The notes: a model not told the origin generated them from the sequence alone. Positions 15,227 through 28,450 are shown, counted from the stretch's first letter. The stretch is 64,000 bases of DNA from Macrobrachium rosenbergii (GCF_040412425.1 NC_089788.1:63382720-63446719); one strand, 5' to 3'. Numbers and translations are program-made.

Positions 15227-16851
15227 TTTTATTCTACAATAATTCTTTCTACTTAATTTACATCATATATTTTTTTTTCCAAACTAAGGGGTGGTTTCTG
15301 TCTCCCCCTCTGTTTCTCTTTATCTGTCTTTCTTTCTCTGTATTTGTCTTTCTGTCTTTCAGGTGAACCAGCGCATAAGGTCACTGGTCGTTTCGGCGAT
15401 CATAATCAAGGTCCTAATTCTACCTCGACCTGACACTTCTACAATTCCAAAGTCAAGAATGACAAAACTGTTTTCAACAAACATACAAAATTAGACCGAA
15501 TCCCCAGAGGGGAACAGCTCTCTCTCTCTTTACCAGTTTTATAGATTACGTTCTTGAAAATGATGCGACCATTGCCCCGCAACACGAGGATAATGGCGAA
15601 GACATTAGTATGCGAACGCAGTAATCTATTTCCATAGACGAAGTCCTCCATCGCTTTTCAAGGGCAAGGAAATTAGGTAAACATTAAGGAAAAGGGAAAT
15701 ACTTCTTATATATATATATGAAAAAGTTATGTACATCCATCTTTTTCCCTGAACAGCTGTTCATAGCCAACTGGTCGAATTGAACTCATTTTCACACAAT
15801 CTGCAGCCCTGCTTTACAGTCTACAAGGACATCGCCTTCCAGGCAAAAATCTTATTTTAATAATCTTCCAATCCTCAGCTGCCCAAGAAGACGCGAAATC
15901 ATCAAGCCCTTGACAGTCAACTTTTACAACTGCCAGAGAACAGAGAGACCTGCCAAAGAGATAAACCCCTAAAACCACATGTGACCCGTTCTTTTTTGTA
16001 CAAATCTCGAGTCCATATTTTTGGCTTTTTTAAAATCCCTTTTAGAATGCGAAAATCATTAAATTGTAATTTTGGCTTTGGAAGGAGATGACCTTGCAAA
16101 CTGCAATTCATAATTACATTTGCAACGGCCCAAAAATTTATCAGCTTCCATTAATGGTTTATTTCCCGATGCTCTACAAAAGAAAAAAATAATTTTATGA
16201 GATCACAAGAACAAAAGTATAAGCTCTGCCCAAAATTAATTTCAAAACAAATGAAGCTGTTTTCATTTCCAATAAACAACAGACCCAGATTTTATACATC
16301 CAGTCTGGGCGAGAAACGGAATGCGTAAAACAGAGTGGGGAAAGGGAACTCGGAAATGAATAACGAAAAGGTCATGCAAATGTAAACCGGATTGGGCGAA
16401 ATGTAATCCAGAATTCGCTCATCTGCCATCGGAGAATCCTTTCAGCTTGTGTTTTCACAAGAGATCGTGGGCGAGAGAAGTGAAACGTGGAGAACAAATT
16501 CCGTAGAGTTTATCACTCGCAGTCGTGTGCAAAACCACAGAATTTACTATTGACTTTACATGAACAACGACAGGCCAATTAACCCAATCCCTAAGGCATA
16601 AAAATCTCTATGAAAAAATAAGAACGAAATTAAAAGAAAAACCCAAAAAGATGAAGCAAGGAAAAAGAATTGGGGCCGAGACAAAAGGTCTGCAACTAAA
16701 AGTCAAGGAAAACGAAAGATGGGGGAAAATTCTACGACGCCTGTTTAGAAAAGAAATATAGGAAATAAATTCATACATAATTTCAACATTAAAATTCTCT
16801 TCCAACATTCCACCATTAACATTAACAAACTAAGCAAAACAAGATAGAAAG

Positions 16852-16855
<4 letters not shown>

Positions 16856-16918
<63 letters not shown>
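16856..16918 (+). repeat. (GA)n microsatellite
   Basis: About 31 GA units. Confidence 0.98.
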
Positions 16919-16920
<2 letters not shown>

Positions 16921-17107
16921 ACTGTAATAGATGTAAGACTAATAAAAAACAACGGATGTCTGATTTATGACTACTAAAACTGGCGTCACGACAACTGTGT
17001 TATTGACGCAGTATTAAAATTAAATCGGAAACTAAAAGGATAAATAAATTTAAAAAGGGTTACTGTAAATTCATATATACATACTGAGTGCGTATAGTTT
17101 AAAATTT

Positions 17108-17470
17108 GTTGAGGAGGCCCGCCTACCTCACAAAGGCACATAACTGCTCTATATTACAATCCTCACCGAGAATTGTAGCCAGGATAAAATGTCCTTCTCT
17201 GTCGCGTCCCCAGGACACGAACATATGTCTCAAATTCCCAAGACTGGGACATTCGACCAGCAACTGTCTCACAGTCAAGGGCACACTGCAGTCATCGCAA
17301 AACGGAGGATTTTCACGGGACATCAAGAACCCAATGAGTGAGTCTTGTATGTCCAAGACTCAATCTGCACAGCATCGTTTCTTGTCTCCCTGTGGTATAC
17401 GGATATAACCAAGGAGACATTGATGACGTAGTACTGTGCATTTTTTTTTATTCGTTGCAATAAATTCTCA
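17108..17470 (-). pseudogene. LINE (I/Jockey-type) ORF2 C-terminal fragment
   Basis: The minus strand reads MLCRLSLGHTRLTHWVL. After one frameshift near 17330 it continues as FLMSRENPPFCDDC, SVPLTVRQLLVECPSLGNL and a further 40 residues ending LCAFVR. The C-x2-C and the LTVRQLLVECP signature are intact here, unlike the paralogous copy at 3985-4300, which is frameshifted after LTVRQLL. The fragment extends about 60 bp further at its 3' end than that copy. No reverse transcriptase part is present. Confidence 0.8.
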
Positions 17471-17504
17471 GAGGACTGACAAAACTTTTTAATTTTCAAC
17501 GAAC

Positions 17505-17509
17505 GAGAG

Positions 17510-17568
<59 letters not shown>
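17505..17568 (+). repeat. (GA)n microsatellite
   Basis: About 31 units. The matching site in copy A1 (4309-4330) has only about 11, so the tract changed length after duplication. Confidence 0.97.
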
Positions 17569-17570
<2 letters not shown>

Positions 17571-17747
17571 AAAACGATGTCCTCCACGATGGAGAAAAGG
17601 CTAATTGGTAAGTGGGATTTATCTGTGTGGATTAGACAAAGAAAGATAAGGTATCACAAATGGAATTGGAAGTTTCCAGATATAATAGGGAAAGATTTAT
17701 TTTGGATTATCATTTGCTCCGAGAGTCCTTTACAGAGTACAACATAG

Positions 17748-18008
17748 AATTTAGGCCAAAGGCCAAGCGCTGGTTCTATGAAGTCATTCAGTGCTGAAAG
17801 GGAAATTGACAGTAAAATTTGAAAGGTGCAACAGGAGGAAAACTTCGAAACAATTGTTAGAAAGGGTGGAAAGTCAGCTATAAGAAAGAGAATATGAACG
17901 GAGGTACAGTAAAAGAAATAAAAGAGGTTGCAGCTAGGAGCTGAAAGGGCGCTGCAAAGAACCTTAAGTAATGCCTACAGTGCACCACGTGTGAGGAGCA
18001 TCTGATGA
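17748..18008 (+). repeat. SINE-like repeat, family S1
   Basis: Paralogous to the copy at 4521-4799. It has a deletion around the 'gcagttgcactatgag' segment. Confidence 0.88.
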
Positions 18009-18046
18009 CAGCCCACACCCACGGAATGAGAGTCCTCTCTAAGTTT

Positions 18047-18133
18047 CTTGCTGCTACACAGTCGATATAGTAAACTGCCCACCTCCCAAACTAGCAGACC
18101 CGTGTTCGATCCCAGGACGAACCTGGTTGATAT
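18047..18133 (+). repeat. tRNA-like sequence
   Basis: 'cccgtgttcgatcccagg' carries a B box. It is the paralogue of 4840-4930 and equally degenerate upstream. Confidence 0.5.
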
Positions 18134-19533
18134 TGGTGCATTTCCTTTTTTTATTTTGCAGGGAATTCTTCCCTTTTCTCACTCAGACTTTTTACTCGGA
18201 GCCTTTTGTATGTATTCCATGAGTAAATCATCACTGTTAAAATATACTGTACAATAAACAACATAGTTCCAGTCGTATTAAAATAACTGATAGCTTTCTT
18301 ACTAATAATAATTACAGCGCAACCGTTAATATACTTTTCTTTATTTTTTTTAGTACAAGACAAATTATCATATATTTATTTTTACTATTACTCCTAAATC
18401 ACACACATCTATAGTGTGTATATAAGGATTTAAGAGGAATTCAGAGAAATGACGTTATTAACGATAGCTCTAAGAGCTAACCACCACAAAGATATTAATG
18501 GAGAAAATCCAATGCAGGCCAAAACAGACTGGAATTGCATCAATACGATCACTAGCCATGTTTATTTCATTGTTGATTTTTCTGTATAAAGAATTTTTAT
18601 GTGAAATTTTCCTAAAATGGAAAAATATTCGTTAATTTTCTAAATGATATTGAAGAAGTTTTAATTGTTTATTTAATGTTGATTCTGAGACCGAAGTGGC
18701 TGAACAAATGGGATTTAGAAAGCGAAGAGAAAAAGTCAGTGACAAAAGCAAATACGATTTCGTTCCATCAGATATGAATCCCAGGGCGTCGTGTCCACTG
18801 TGCCAGGTAAGCTCTGATTTCCACCCACACGCAAAGGACTTTGATTAGTCGTTTCCTCAACACCAATTGTTCCTCTGTCGACGTTGGAAGAAAATAATAA
18901 ATAAATGGTGGTCAGTCGACTTTAGAGGGTGATCATAAGTGAGGTGTTTGAGAAGGGCATGAGGACAACAACCTTGGAAGTACGACGGTGACATCTTTCA
19001 ATTAACAAAAAGAAAAAAAAAAAAATCATAGTCTGTTTCAATCCATCTGTCCACTCAGTTACCACTGTGCAATTTAGGTTGATATGCAATAAGCATACCT
19101 CTCGATTGACTGAAATCAATGTTTGCGATATCATAGTCTTACTGTGATAAAGATTAAAACTATTTCATTAATGGTGCATCTGAACGCAATATGTGCAAAG
19201 AACCCTCACACCTTAAATAGGTAAAAAAACATGCCGATTTATATCGATAACATAACAATTCAAGAAAGTTGAGCTTGTATAAAATTGTCTATGTAGGTCA
19301 AACACAAACGATAAGATGACTATCCACAATTATGTTTAATCTCATTTAAGGCGAATAAAAAGAAATATGGCTATGTGAGTTCTAATAAAAGGTATCTGAA
19401 TAATTTCTTACATGTATATTACATGAAAAGGTTGATGTTCAAAATGGCATGAAATGTTGTCTATGAAGCTGTATGGGGAAGGTAAAAGGACCAACCTCCT
19501 CAACATTGGTTGGAAGGTAGGAAAATTTCAGTT

Positions 19534-20218
19534 TATGTGTTATGACCCTACACCAGGTCAATTAGGGTCATAATCTCTTACTGCATCTGTTTTACGAATA
19601 GCATCATATCATCTTACATCCCTAAGATTCTCTGGTAGCAATGGCCGCCACTGGGTCAGCACATTCTTTCTCGTCGACTCCTCTCACTGAATCTATCCTC
19701 AAACAAAGGCCTATTGGAATAAAACGCCGAGATACAAACTACACTTTATTTGCAAATTTAACAAAAGTTTTTCAGCAAAGCTACGGTCATGAAATGGAGT
19801 GACTCACACCCCATAAAAATGGAAATCATAACTAGAGCAAATTCACTCACAATCCATCGAATTAATGATTCTAGACCAACCAATACTAGTGACTAACACC
19901 CTGGTAACCAAACAAAATAAAAAGTTCATAATTATTCTAGATCAAAATAAATGTTACAGAGTATGTTAAAAGAATACCACTTAAAAAATATTCGTCCTCA
20001 CAGGACGAATCCAGAATTCCTGCTAAAAGAAACATATCATATATTGAAACCTGAAATGGTCTCCATGCACTTTGGCCATGATCAGAAGGCACAAATGAAT
20101 GCGTCAGATACCCACTGTATCTAACTGTGGAAACCTCCAACATCAACATAAAAATGCATCTGCACCGGATATACTTTTCCCACCCCAGCACATAGTTCAC
20201 TACAAGACTTAATATGTG
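19534..20218. mobile_element. 673-bp insertion flanked by TATGTG direct repeats
   Basis: Copies A1 (near 6170) and A3 (near 24205) read straight through this point, whereas A2 carries extra sequence at 19540-20212. The hexamer TATGTG stands on both sides (19534-19539 and 20213-20218), which looks like a target-site duplication. The left end starts with a perfect 11-bp-stem hairpin (19540-19550 with 19563-19573). On the minus strand an AATAAA lies near 19745-19750. A 107-codon minus frame (19937-20260) runs out of the insert into the flank, so it is not a gene of the element. It could be a solo LTR or a non-autonomous DNA element. I cannot decide which. Confidence 0.7.
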
Positions 20219-22645
20219 CATGGCAATGGTGCTGTGGTTTTCTTTCACAATGCTTTGCATATTTACTTAATTTTTTATTGAGCATTCTAATCATTATAAC
20301 AGCTCAGTGATTGGCCTGTTTCAAAAGTATTTCACCATATGATTTATCTAGAAAAAATTTTGAAATATCACCGAGTTCCCACCATCCATTGTGTGTTGAT
20401 GACATGTGTATATCATGAAAGGCTACCCTACACTTATTCTTTTAATGTAAGACACTGGAACGACACATAAGATAGATGAAAAGATAAATTGCAATAAGAA
20501 AGTAATTTTGACTGATATGAAATAAAACTGTGCTTAAAAGAAGTCCAGTAAAATCAAATATCTGACCAATAGGCCTATTGTACGCTTGTCAGTGCTATTT
20601 GTTGTGGAGTTCAACATCAATAAAGATGTGGATATAACTTGGGTATCATAATACAGTTATTTACATATTCATGCAATGAAACCGGACATGGAATAAAGTT
20701 TGAATAATAATGATACCTTGTGAAATGAACAGTTTGTGGGCATAAGTCTAAGACTTTCGTTCATGTTTGATCTTAGTTGACTGCCTGATACAAGTTTGTG
20801 TTTCGTATGCTTGTATTGGTTTAATACCAAAGCAAAAAAGCGTATTTATGATTTGTTTATGTTGTCGGATAAATTTTAATCAATCAATCAATTATGATTT
20901 CAATAAGGTGTGAGGTTTCTGTGTATATATAAACATTTACTATTTGTTTACAATAAACCAACGACATCAGATACGTTGATTGTCAGCCAATCACAAGCTA
21001 TACATGCGCATGTACCACATCTTCACCCATGGTTGGACAGAAGAAAAGAAACCAACTATAGTTCTAAGTAGTTTGGTGTTCTTCCACTAGGGCAGCACTG
21101 CAGAGCATTTCGGGCATCTTGAAAGGCACAAAAAACGCGAAAATGAAATATGTGCTTAGTGTGCCCTATGACTGTTTTTTCTTGTTCAGTATCTTTATGA
21201 TGATAGGTTGTGTAGCTTCTTATCCTTCAGGAGAAAACAGAATAATACTTCATAGGTAGGCAAAGCATACTGGAATCTAATTACTCATAATGTGTTTGTC
21301 AGTTGACTGTCTTGTTAGCTTCAGGTACGGTTTCTCTGTAACTGCCTTATAATTTCAGCGTATTAATGTGGCGCTTAAGTGCAATGGCGACTTCAGTTTT
21401 GAAATCACATCATTAATCTTATATATGCCACATAATTTAATATAAAGACTTTCTTATCTGTTATTAAAAAGGCTTAGTAGTAATTTGGTGTGTAGAGGTT
21501 ACTATATACTATTTGTGTCAACAAGTCTCGTCTTTGAAGCATGCTGCCGTGATAGTATTTCAGGACGACTTAACCAAACCGTAAAAAATAACTTCAATTA
21601 CTCTAATCGATGTGGAAAAGTTACATTTTTCATGTGTAACAATTCTTAGTTTAATGTATATTTTCATCGAACCATATGATCATAGATTGGTAATAGAAAG
21701 AAACTATAGTTTGGTTGCTAAGCTTACACCTATACCTTTAGACTATTATTTGGCAAGATGTTGTACCATTTAAACGTTATTCTAATAACAACAAATGAAT
21801 ATGATTTCTGTATGGTAAAAGTTATCGACTCATCATGCCAAAGGAAATAAAAACTACCTATAAAGATTGGTAACAAGGAAAAGAATCTTGGTCATGCAAG
21901 CGCTAGGCTTGCGCCCATTGATTTGGCAGCTATTTTTATTTTTTGTCCTTTTTTGAAGAGTAATCTTATTCCAAAATATTCAAAATTTCTTTCCTATGGC
22001 AGTTCTCTTTTAACAATTCTCTCGAAGTACCGTTCCAAAACCTTAACTCGAAGGAAATGACTGCCAACCTATTCTGTCGATGGTTGTTCACAAGATGCTT
22101 CATAATATTTAAGATATACGTAAATTAGAATGCAATATTCTCTGCTACTACTACAACAAATCTCAGAACAATATTTCGAAATATTGCACAGCAATGATTA
22201 ACTTAACTCCAATGAAATAAGTTATTCTCATAATAATGAAACGGGGCGGTGGGGGGTGGAAGCAATGGGCTCCCAGTGTTTTGACTCTACTGTATGAATA
22301 GTGCTGTAAGCTGGTCCGGGAGAGATCGCCACTTCATGTTATTGACGTTCTATTCTTCTTTTACTGTACTGCAACCTAATACAGTCACAATAAAAGTCCT
22401 ACGGGAGTTTTTATACATTAAAGGATGGGTTTTACACATTCACGAGAACAATTAATTTCGCAGTCCCGTCATTTACACTTAACAAAGTGACAATTCGAGA
22501 TCAAACGCCCATGTTAATATTCTTCACCACAATCGTGAAATACGAAAAACAACGTCATTACTACCATACTTTAAGGGGTGAAAGACGACATCTAGTCTTG
22601 TAGTAAAAATACTTCAAGCTCTGAAGAAATATATCATGTATGATG

Positions 22646-22710
22646 TTTAGGGCCAAAGCCCAGGCACCACACTGCAATCGAGGAGGTCATTCTGCGCCGT
22701 GAGAGAGGAA
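22646..22710 (+). repeat. Degenerate 5' piece of an S1-like SINE
   Basis: Paralogue of 8631-8696. Confidence 0.45.
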
Positions 22711-22835
22711 GAAGCTATTATTTTTACTGTCCTCTGGCCATTTCTCTGTTCACTGTACAGTTTCTTTACAGGTAGAGAGAGCTGGCACTAGATGCCATAA
22801 AAAATCTCATTTACTATTTCCTGTGTTTGGGTAAT

Positions 22836-23074
22836 GACTGCTTTATATTGCAATGCAATCAGTCAACAACCATTCTATAAATGATGAGATTAAAGAGAAA
22901 AAAAAAACATGAAAAACTAAAGCCCGCAACTCTAATGATTACATTAACGAAGAGTTGTAGTTATTGCCACAGTTTCTTGAGGTATCTACGAGGTGATCTT
23001 CAGTGTTTTACAGAAATATTAATACAAATCTTTCTTTCATCTCGGCGGAATCTGACAACTAATAAATACATAAC
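22836..23074. other. Spacer between copies A2 and A3
   Basis: About 240 bp with no match elsewhere in the window that I can see. It contains part of an 82-codon frame (22881-23129) that resembles nothing. Confidence 0.5.
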
Positions 23075-25149
23075 AAATAATACCCCTAGAACACACATAC
23101 AATTATACATGTACTGGAAAAATTCTTGAGGAACGACAATAATAGCGTTTGCTCTCGCGAGCTAAACACCGCAAAGATAATGATGAGTAAAAAAGAACTT
23201 ATACTGTTAACTGCAACAACTCTTAACATCACTAACCATGTTTATCTGATTGATTTTTCCGTTTAAAGAATTCTTATGCTAAATTATCCTAAAATTGGAA
23301 AAATATTCGTTAATTTTTTAAAATGATATTGGAGAAAATTTAACTTTCTATTCAATGTTGATACTAATAGAGAAGTGGTTGAGCAAAAAGAATTTAAAAA
23401 GTGAAGAGAAAAAGTCAGTGACAAAAGCAAATACGGTTTCGTTCCATCACATATGAATCCCAAGGCGTCGTGTCCCCTGTGCCAGGTAAGCTCTCATTTC
23501 TAGCCACAGGCAAAGGACTTTGATTAGTCGTTTCCTCGACACCAGTTGTGCCTCTGTCGACTTTGGAAGAGAATAATAAATAACATGGTGGTCAGTCGAC
23601 TTTAGAGGGTGGTCATTACTTAGGTGCTTGAGAAGGACATGATGACAGCAACCTTAGAAATATGATGGTAGCATCCTTCAATTTAGTAAAAAAAAATATA
23701 CCATATAGTCTATTTCACTCCATCTGTCCACTCAGTCACCAACGTATAGTTTAGGTAGATATAGGATAAGCATACCTCTCGACTGATTGAAATAAATGTT
23801 TCCGATATTGTAGGCTATTGTGATAAAGATGAAAACTATTTCTTCAATAGTGCATCTGAATGCTTATTTATACAAAGAACCTCAAACTTTCTAATATAGG
23901 TCATAAACATGCCGATTTATATCGATCATATGACAATACAAGCACAAGAATGATGACCTTGTGTAAAATATTCTACGCATGTCAAACGCGAACGAACAAT
24001 TCAAATTTGATCTCATTGCAGGAGAATGAAAAGAAATATGGCTATGTGAGCACGAGTAAAAGGTATTTGAATAATTTCTTGCACGTAAACTACGTGACAC
24101 TCGAAATGGCATGAAACATTGTTGCCTATGAAGCTATCTGGGGAAGGTTAAAGGAACCACCACCTCAACATTGGTTGGGGGGCGGGGGAATTTCATTTTC
24201 CGCATGGCAAAGGTACTGCGGGTTTCTCTTCAAAACGCTGGGCATATTTATTTAATTTTTTCTTGAGTGTTCTAATCATTATTACATCTCAGTGACCAGG
24301 TAACTTCGGGAGTATTTTACCATATAATGTATCTAGCAAAAGTATGAAACCCCACCGAGGTCCCGTCATCCTGTGTGTGTTGATGACATGTACGGCATAA
24401 GAAGATAGCCTAGACTTATTCTTTTAATTAATGTAAAGCATTGGAACGACACTCACTATAGAATGAATAAATAAAGGTTACTATAAGAAAGTAATTTTGA
24501 CTGATAGGAAATGAAAGTGTGCTGAAAAGAAGGCCAGTAAAATCAAATACCTGACCAATATGCCTATCGTTCGCTTTTCAGTGCTCGTGTTATGAAGGTC
24601 AACATCAATAAAGGTTATTTTTCCAGTTTGCGGACGTGAATATGACTTTGGTATCATAATAAAGTTATTTATATATTCATACAATGAAACTGTACATGGG
24701 ATAAATTTTGAATAATAAGGAAATCTTGTGATATGAACAGTTTGTGAGCATAGGTCTATGTGTAGCCTAGGTTATACCAGTGAGATAAAAACAATTATTG
24801 AGAGACCGTCTTTCGTTCGTGTTTGATCTAAGTAGACCGTATGATATGAGTTTGTCTTTCGTGTGCTTGTGCCGGTATAATACTGAAGCAAAAGAGAGTG
24901 TTTATAATTTGTTTATGCTGCCGGATAAATTCTAATCAATAAATAAATTAAGATTTGAATAAGGTGCGAGGGCTCTGTGTATATATAAACATTCAAGTGT
25001 CTTTTTGAAGGAATACACATGCGCATGTGTATTTCATCTTCACCCAAGGCTGGACAGATGAAATGAAAACGACTATACTACTGCTTAGCTCGGTGTTCTT
25101 CCACCAGGGTGGCGCTGCAGAGCCTTCTAGGGTCATAGAGTGTCCTATG

Positions 25150-25160
<11 letters not shown>
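23075..25160 (+). repeat. Block A unit, partial copy A3
   Basis: Matches the cores of A1 and A2 from 'acccctagaacacacat' to 'gggtcatagagtgtcctatg', then stops at a (CT)n tract. It lacks the last third of the unit. It follows A2 directly in the same orientation, so A2 and A3 form a tandem pair, as A0 and A1 do. Confidence 0.82.

Positions 25161-25187
<27 letters not shown>
25156..25187 (-). repeat. (CT)n microsatellite at the A3 breakpoint
   Basis: About 16 CT units, exactly where similarity to A1 and A2 stops. Confidence 0.95.
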
Positions 25188-25188
<1 letters not shown>

Positions 25189-25458
25189 ATCTGTACAGCA
25201 ATGTGACAAGGGTTTCTGGAAACTGCAGAATTTGTTTATCTTGAGATCCTCCTCTGAAACAGACAATGAAACTGAAAGAGGTGGCGACAAAGACAGCTTC
25301 AGTCTAAAATGCGCGAATTCGAGCCGGAATTTGTATATACAACCACTATCTAATTTTCGAAGGCTGTGAGGTCCAATTGTTTTGTTTGCAAAGTGAATTA
25401 TTGTGAAGGGCGTATGTAGTTTCGGTATTAATTAAATTTGCGATAACACACGAAACAG

Positions 25459-25460
<2 letters not shown>

Positions 25461-25533
<73 letters not shown>
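25461..25533 (+). repeat. (GA)n microsatellite
   Basis: About 36 GA units. Confidence 0.98.
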
Positions 25534-25537
<4 letters not shown>

Positions 25538-25763
25538 CTCCACTGAATAGTTTTCCTTTCGGCGGGGGTGAGGATTAACCTAATCAGATCCTCCCGATTT
25601 CAACTATGATTTGATAACGTACATTTTGACAAATTACTAAATATGTACACCTGTTGCTTTTTCTCCCTCGCCTTTTTTCTTTCCACACATCTAGATATGA
25701 CTACCAACCAGGTACCAAGTTCACAACTTCAGTCAACAGAAACATTTTTGAGTTTTAAGACAA

Positions 25764-25853
25764 GATGCCTAACGTTTCTTCGTTCCGGGATCGAACCAAG
25801 GCCTGTTCGGCTGTGAGACGTGCAAACTACAATTTGCACTACGAGGCATTACC
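25764..25853 (-). repeat. tRNA-like sequence, minus strand
   Basis: The minus strand has a clear B box GGTTCGATCCC (complement of 25787-25797) with an A-box-like 'cctcgtagtgcaaatt' upstream. T-stem pairing is poor. A weaker relative lies at 37795-37855. It is likely a tRNA-derived SINE head or relic. Confidence 0.5.
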
Positions 25854-25922
25854 TTACATTACAGACCTTACAGTTCGTTCGGGTTGCCCCAGGTCCCTCA
25901 GTGTGAGGCACCTCTGATGTCT

Positions 25923-25925
<3 letters not shown>

Positions 25926-25985
<60 letters not shown>
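25926..25985 (+). repeat. (GA)n microsatellite
   Basis: About 30 GA units. Confidence 0.98.
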
Positions 25986-25988
<3 letters not shown>

Positions 25989-26504
25989 GTTACCGATAAT
26001 ATTTCATGCTTTACCGATGCATTCTTAGGCAATGTGCAATATTTCTTCTGGATTCGCTTGAAGCACTTGATAGGCAGAAGGCAATTGCTAACTACAACTA
26101 TTGTATCAGATTCCCTTTACTGTCAAAGGATCCAAATTGAAAGTCTTATCTATTCTACTTAAAGTCTTATCTATCCTACTGATAGTTTCAACGCCCCATG
26201 ACATGTCAAGTGATTTACTTCCCTTAGAACATAGGATTGTGCTTTTCAGACAAATGATTTTCATTGGTCTGTTTCTCGAAGTTGAAGGCGAGAAATAAGC
26301 TATGAGCTGGGCATTACGGATATGCTGCGGTCAAATATATCTTAAGGAAAATATATTCCTCACCAAATATCTCAGTCTCTATTGTTCCTGATTTCCTTTT
26401 GGGGCCATGAATGGTTCTTTAAAGGAACGAAAGACAGTTGCAGAAATATTTCCCCTCTACTATATATGGAAAGCCTGTGGAAAACCTTGCTTAGCAATTT
26501 GATT
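25986..26504. other. Sequence without a recognised gene
   Basis: Includes a 12-base 'aagtcttatctat' phrase repeated back to back at about 26141-26175. Nothing else stands out. Confidence 0.45.

Positions 26505-26571
<67 letters not shown>
26505..26571 (+). repeat. (GAAA)n-(GA)n microsatellite
   Basis: Begins as GAAA repeats and becomes pure GA. Confidence 0.97.
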
Positions 26572-26574
<3 letters not shown>

Positions 26575-26659
26575 CACAACATGAATGTAATAGTCAAAGG
26601 AAAGAAGAAAATAAAGGTGACATTTAACAGAAAGAAACAAACATTCACATATTTCAACT

Positions 26660-26903
26660 TCATTTAAAATAAAAGAAAGTGAAAAAGATATCGAAATACT
26701 TCTTCTATCACAGAAACCAGGACATAGAAATGACGTTTTTTGCATTTAAGATAACTTTAATATTCACCTTAAAAAAGGGAAAAGAAGAAGTAAAAGATAA
26801 AAACTTTCGATATGAAAAAGAGCGCTTTCCAGGTCACGAGATGAGAACCCAAGGTTATAAAATGGCACCACGACCAGATAAAACGTCTTTCATTGCGCTG
26901 CAC

Positions 26904-26906
<3 letters not shown>
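26660..26906 (+). repeat. Block B module m1, first copy
   Basis: 'gataaaaactttcgat', 'ttccaggtcacgagatgaga' and 'ttataaaatggcacc' followed by a (GA)n tract match the m1 modules at 30770-31010 and 38930-39165. It is more diverged than those two are from each other. Confidence 0.7.

Positions 26907-26964
<58 letters not shown>
26907..26964 (+). repeat. (GA)n microsatellite of module m1
   Basis: Sits directly after the m1 phrase 'gcgctgcactcc', as in the other m1 copies. Confidence 0.97.
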
Positions 26965-26969
<5 letters not shown>

Positions 26970-27167
26970 AATGAGCAAAAAAATGTAACATTTATTAGTC
27001 CAACAGTACTGAAAAAGTATAAAAAACTACCAAATCTTAACCGGAAAAACGTGATATTAAATAAGATAAAATAAAATGCAGAGAGAAAAAATAAACAGAT
27101 TCAAAGAAGAGAAGTTCCGTCTTGGGAGATAAATACCCTTTAGGTCACGGAAAGGCACGATGAAGAC

Positions 27168-27170
<3 letters not shown>

Positions 27171-27221
<51 letters not shown>

Positions 27222-27239
27222 AGAGAGAGAGAGAGAGAT
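27171..27239 (+). repeat. (GA)n microsatellite
   Basis: Preceded by 'taggtcacggaaaggcac', a short echo of module m1. Confidence 0.97.
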
Positions 27240-27522
27240 AGATGCAAGAGCTAGATAGCAACACGAAGTCAAAAGCTTTCACTAGCTCACGACAGAAGTC
27301 AAAAGCTTTCTCTCTCTCTCTCTTAGCTTTTTATCCTTTTCGTATAACATTCTTATAATGCTCCTTTTTCACAGTTTCTTGTCTCCTTTTTCAGTGAATT
27401 TTTATTCTGTTTTATACACTACGTTCCTTTATCACTTTAGTTATTCCCTCCGTCTTTTAAACTGATGACTTAAAGTAACTTTTTAATCATAATAATATCG
27501 CTGTAAGAAATATAATTATCAC

Positions 27523-27526
<4 letters not shown>

Positions 27527-27583
<57 letters not shown>
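27527..27583. repeat. (AAT)n microsatellite
   Basis: About 19 AAT units. Confidence 0.97.
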
Positions 27584-27584
<1 letters not shown>

Positions 27585-28137
27585 GCAGTTAATGAAAAGT
27601 AACAGCTGATTGGGGAGACCAATTCACACTAAAATTTGATCAATAATTCTAGCTCGAAACTTGGCGCCCACGGGAATTTATAACTGATGTGGGAAGGATT
27701 TCGGAATTTTGTAGAATTTCTCCATCAAGATATTTGCCTCTGAAACTGACAGTGGGGTCAAAAGCGATGGAGACAGGGAAAGACAAAATCTAAATTACAA
27801 CGTCCAAGTGAAATTAATATAAAGAAAACGGCGCTATTTCAGATTTCAAGAACAGAAAAACCACGAATTAATCTCAAATTTCTGTGACGACAAATCCTGG
27901 TAGTTCATAATTAACTTTTTTTTTTTTTTTATAAAAACAGATACAACTCTATCGAGTATTTTGGTGCTTTAGATTAAAAAAATCTTCTAATTGCACGGGC
28001 TCTTGCTCCTAAGCAGACTGTAATTTCGACCAGTTCTTCTCAAATACCGTTTTTGCGAAGCTAAAAGGAAAAATTAAAGAATAAATCTGACATCACGTGT
28101 ACCCACTACATTATCATGCACTTTATGGAAAATACAT

Positions 28138-28140
<3 letters not shown>

Positions 28141-28215
<75 letters not shown>
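28141..28215. repeat. (AT)n microsatellite
   Basis: About 33 AT units with imperfect edges. Confidence 0.97.
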
Positions 28216-28224
<9 letters not shown>

Positions 28225-28379
28225 TGTTTTTATCTTTTTATCTTTTGGGTGCTAAAAAAAAAAACCTTTTTCCGGTTCTTTAAATCATCAAAAGAGAGCT
28301 GCTAAAATATTTCACCTCTGCTCTATAAGAAAAGGGTGAAAGAAACCTATTTTGTGAGGCAACGACAGGAATTTGATTT

Positions 28380-28383
<4 letters not shown>

Positions 28384-28450
<67 letters not shown>
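28384..28450 (+). repeat. (GA)n microsatellite of module m3
   Basis: Follows the module m3 phrase 'aaaatatttcacctctg', as do the GA tracts at 38402 and 40683. Confidence 0.97.

Larger units (their letters stand above)
14820..17107. other. Sequence without a recognised gene
   Basis: Contains a (GA)n tract (14907-14980), an (AT)n tract (15153-15221) and another (GA)n tract (16856-16918). The rest, 15230-16850, is AT-rich and unique within the window. Frames here are all under 75 codons and unrecognised. Confidence 0.5.
17108..22835 (+). repeat. Block A unit, copy A2
   Basis: Same order as copy A1: LINE tail, (GA)n, S1 SINE, tRNA-like stretch, then the 3.7-kb core starting near 18385. It differs from A1 by a much longer GA tract and by a 673-bp insert at 19540-20212. 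It ends where A1 ends, near 'ttgggtaatg'. Confidence 0.85.

Noticed and set aside
19937..20260. A 107-codon minus-strand frame
   Set aside because: It starts in flanking unit A sequence and runs into the 673-bp insert, so it cannot be an ancestral gene. The composition resembles no family I know.
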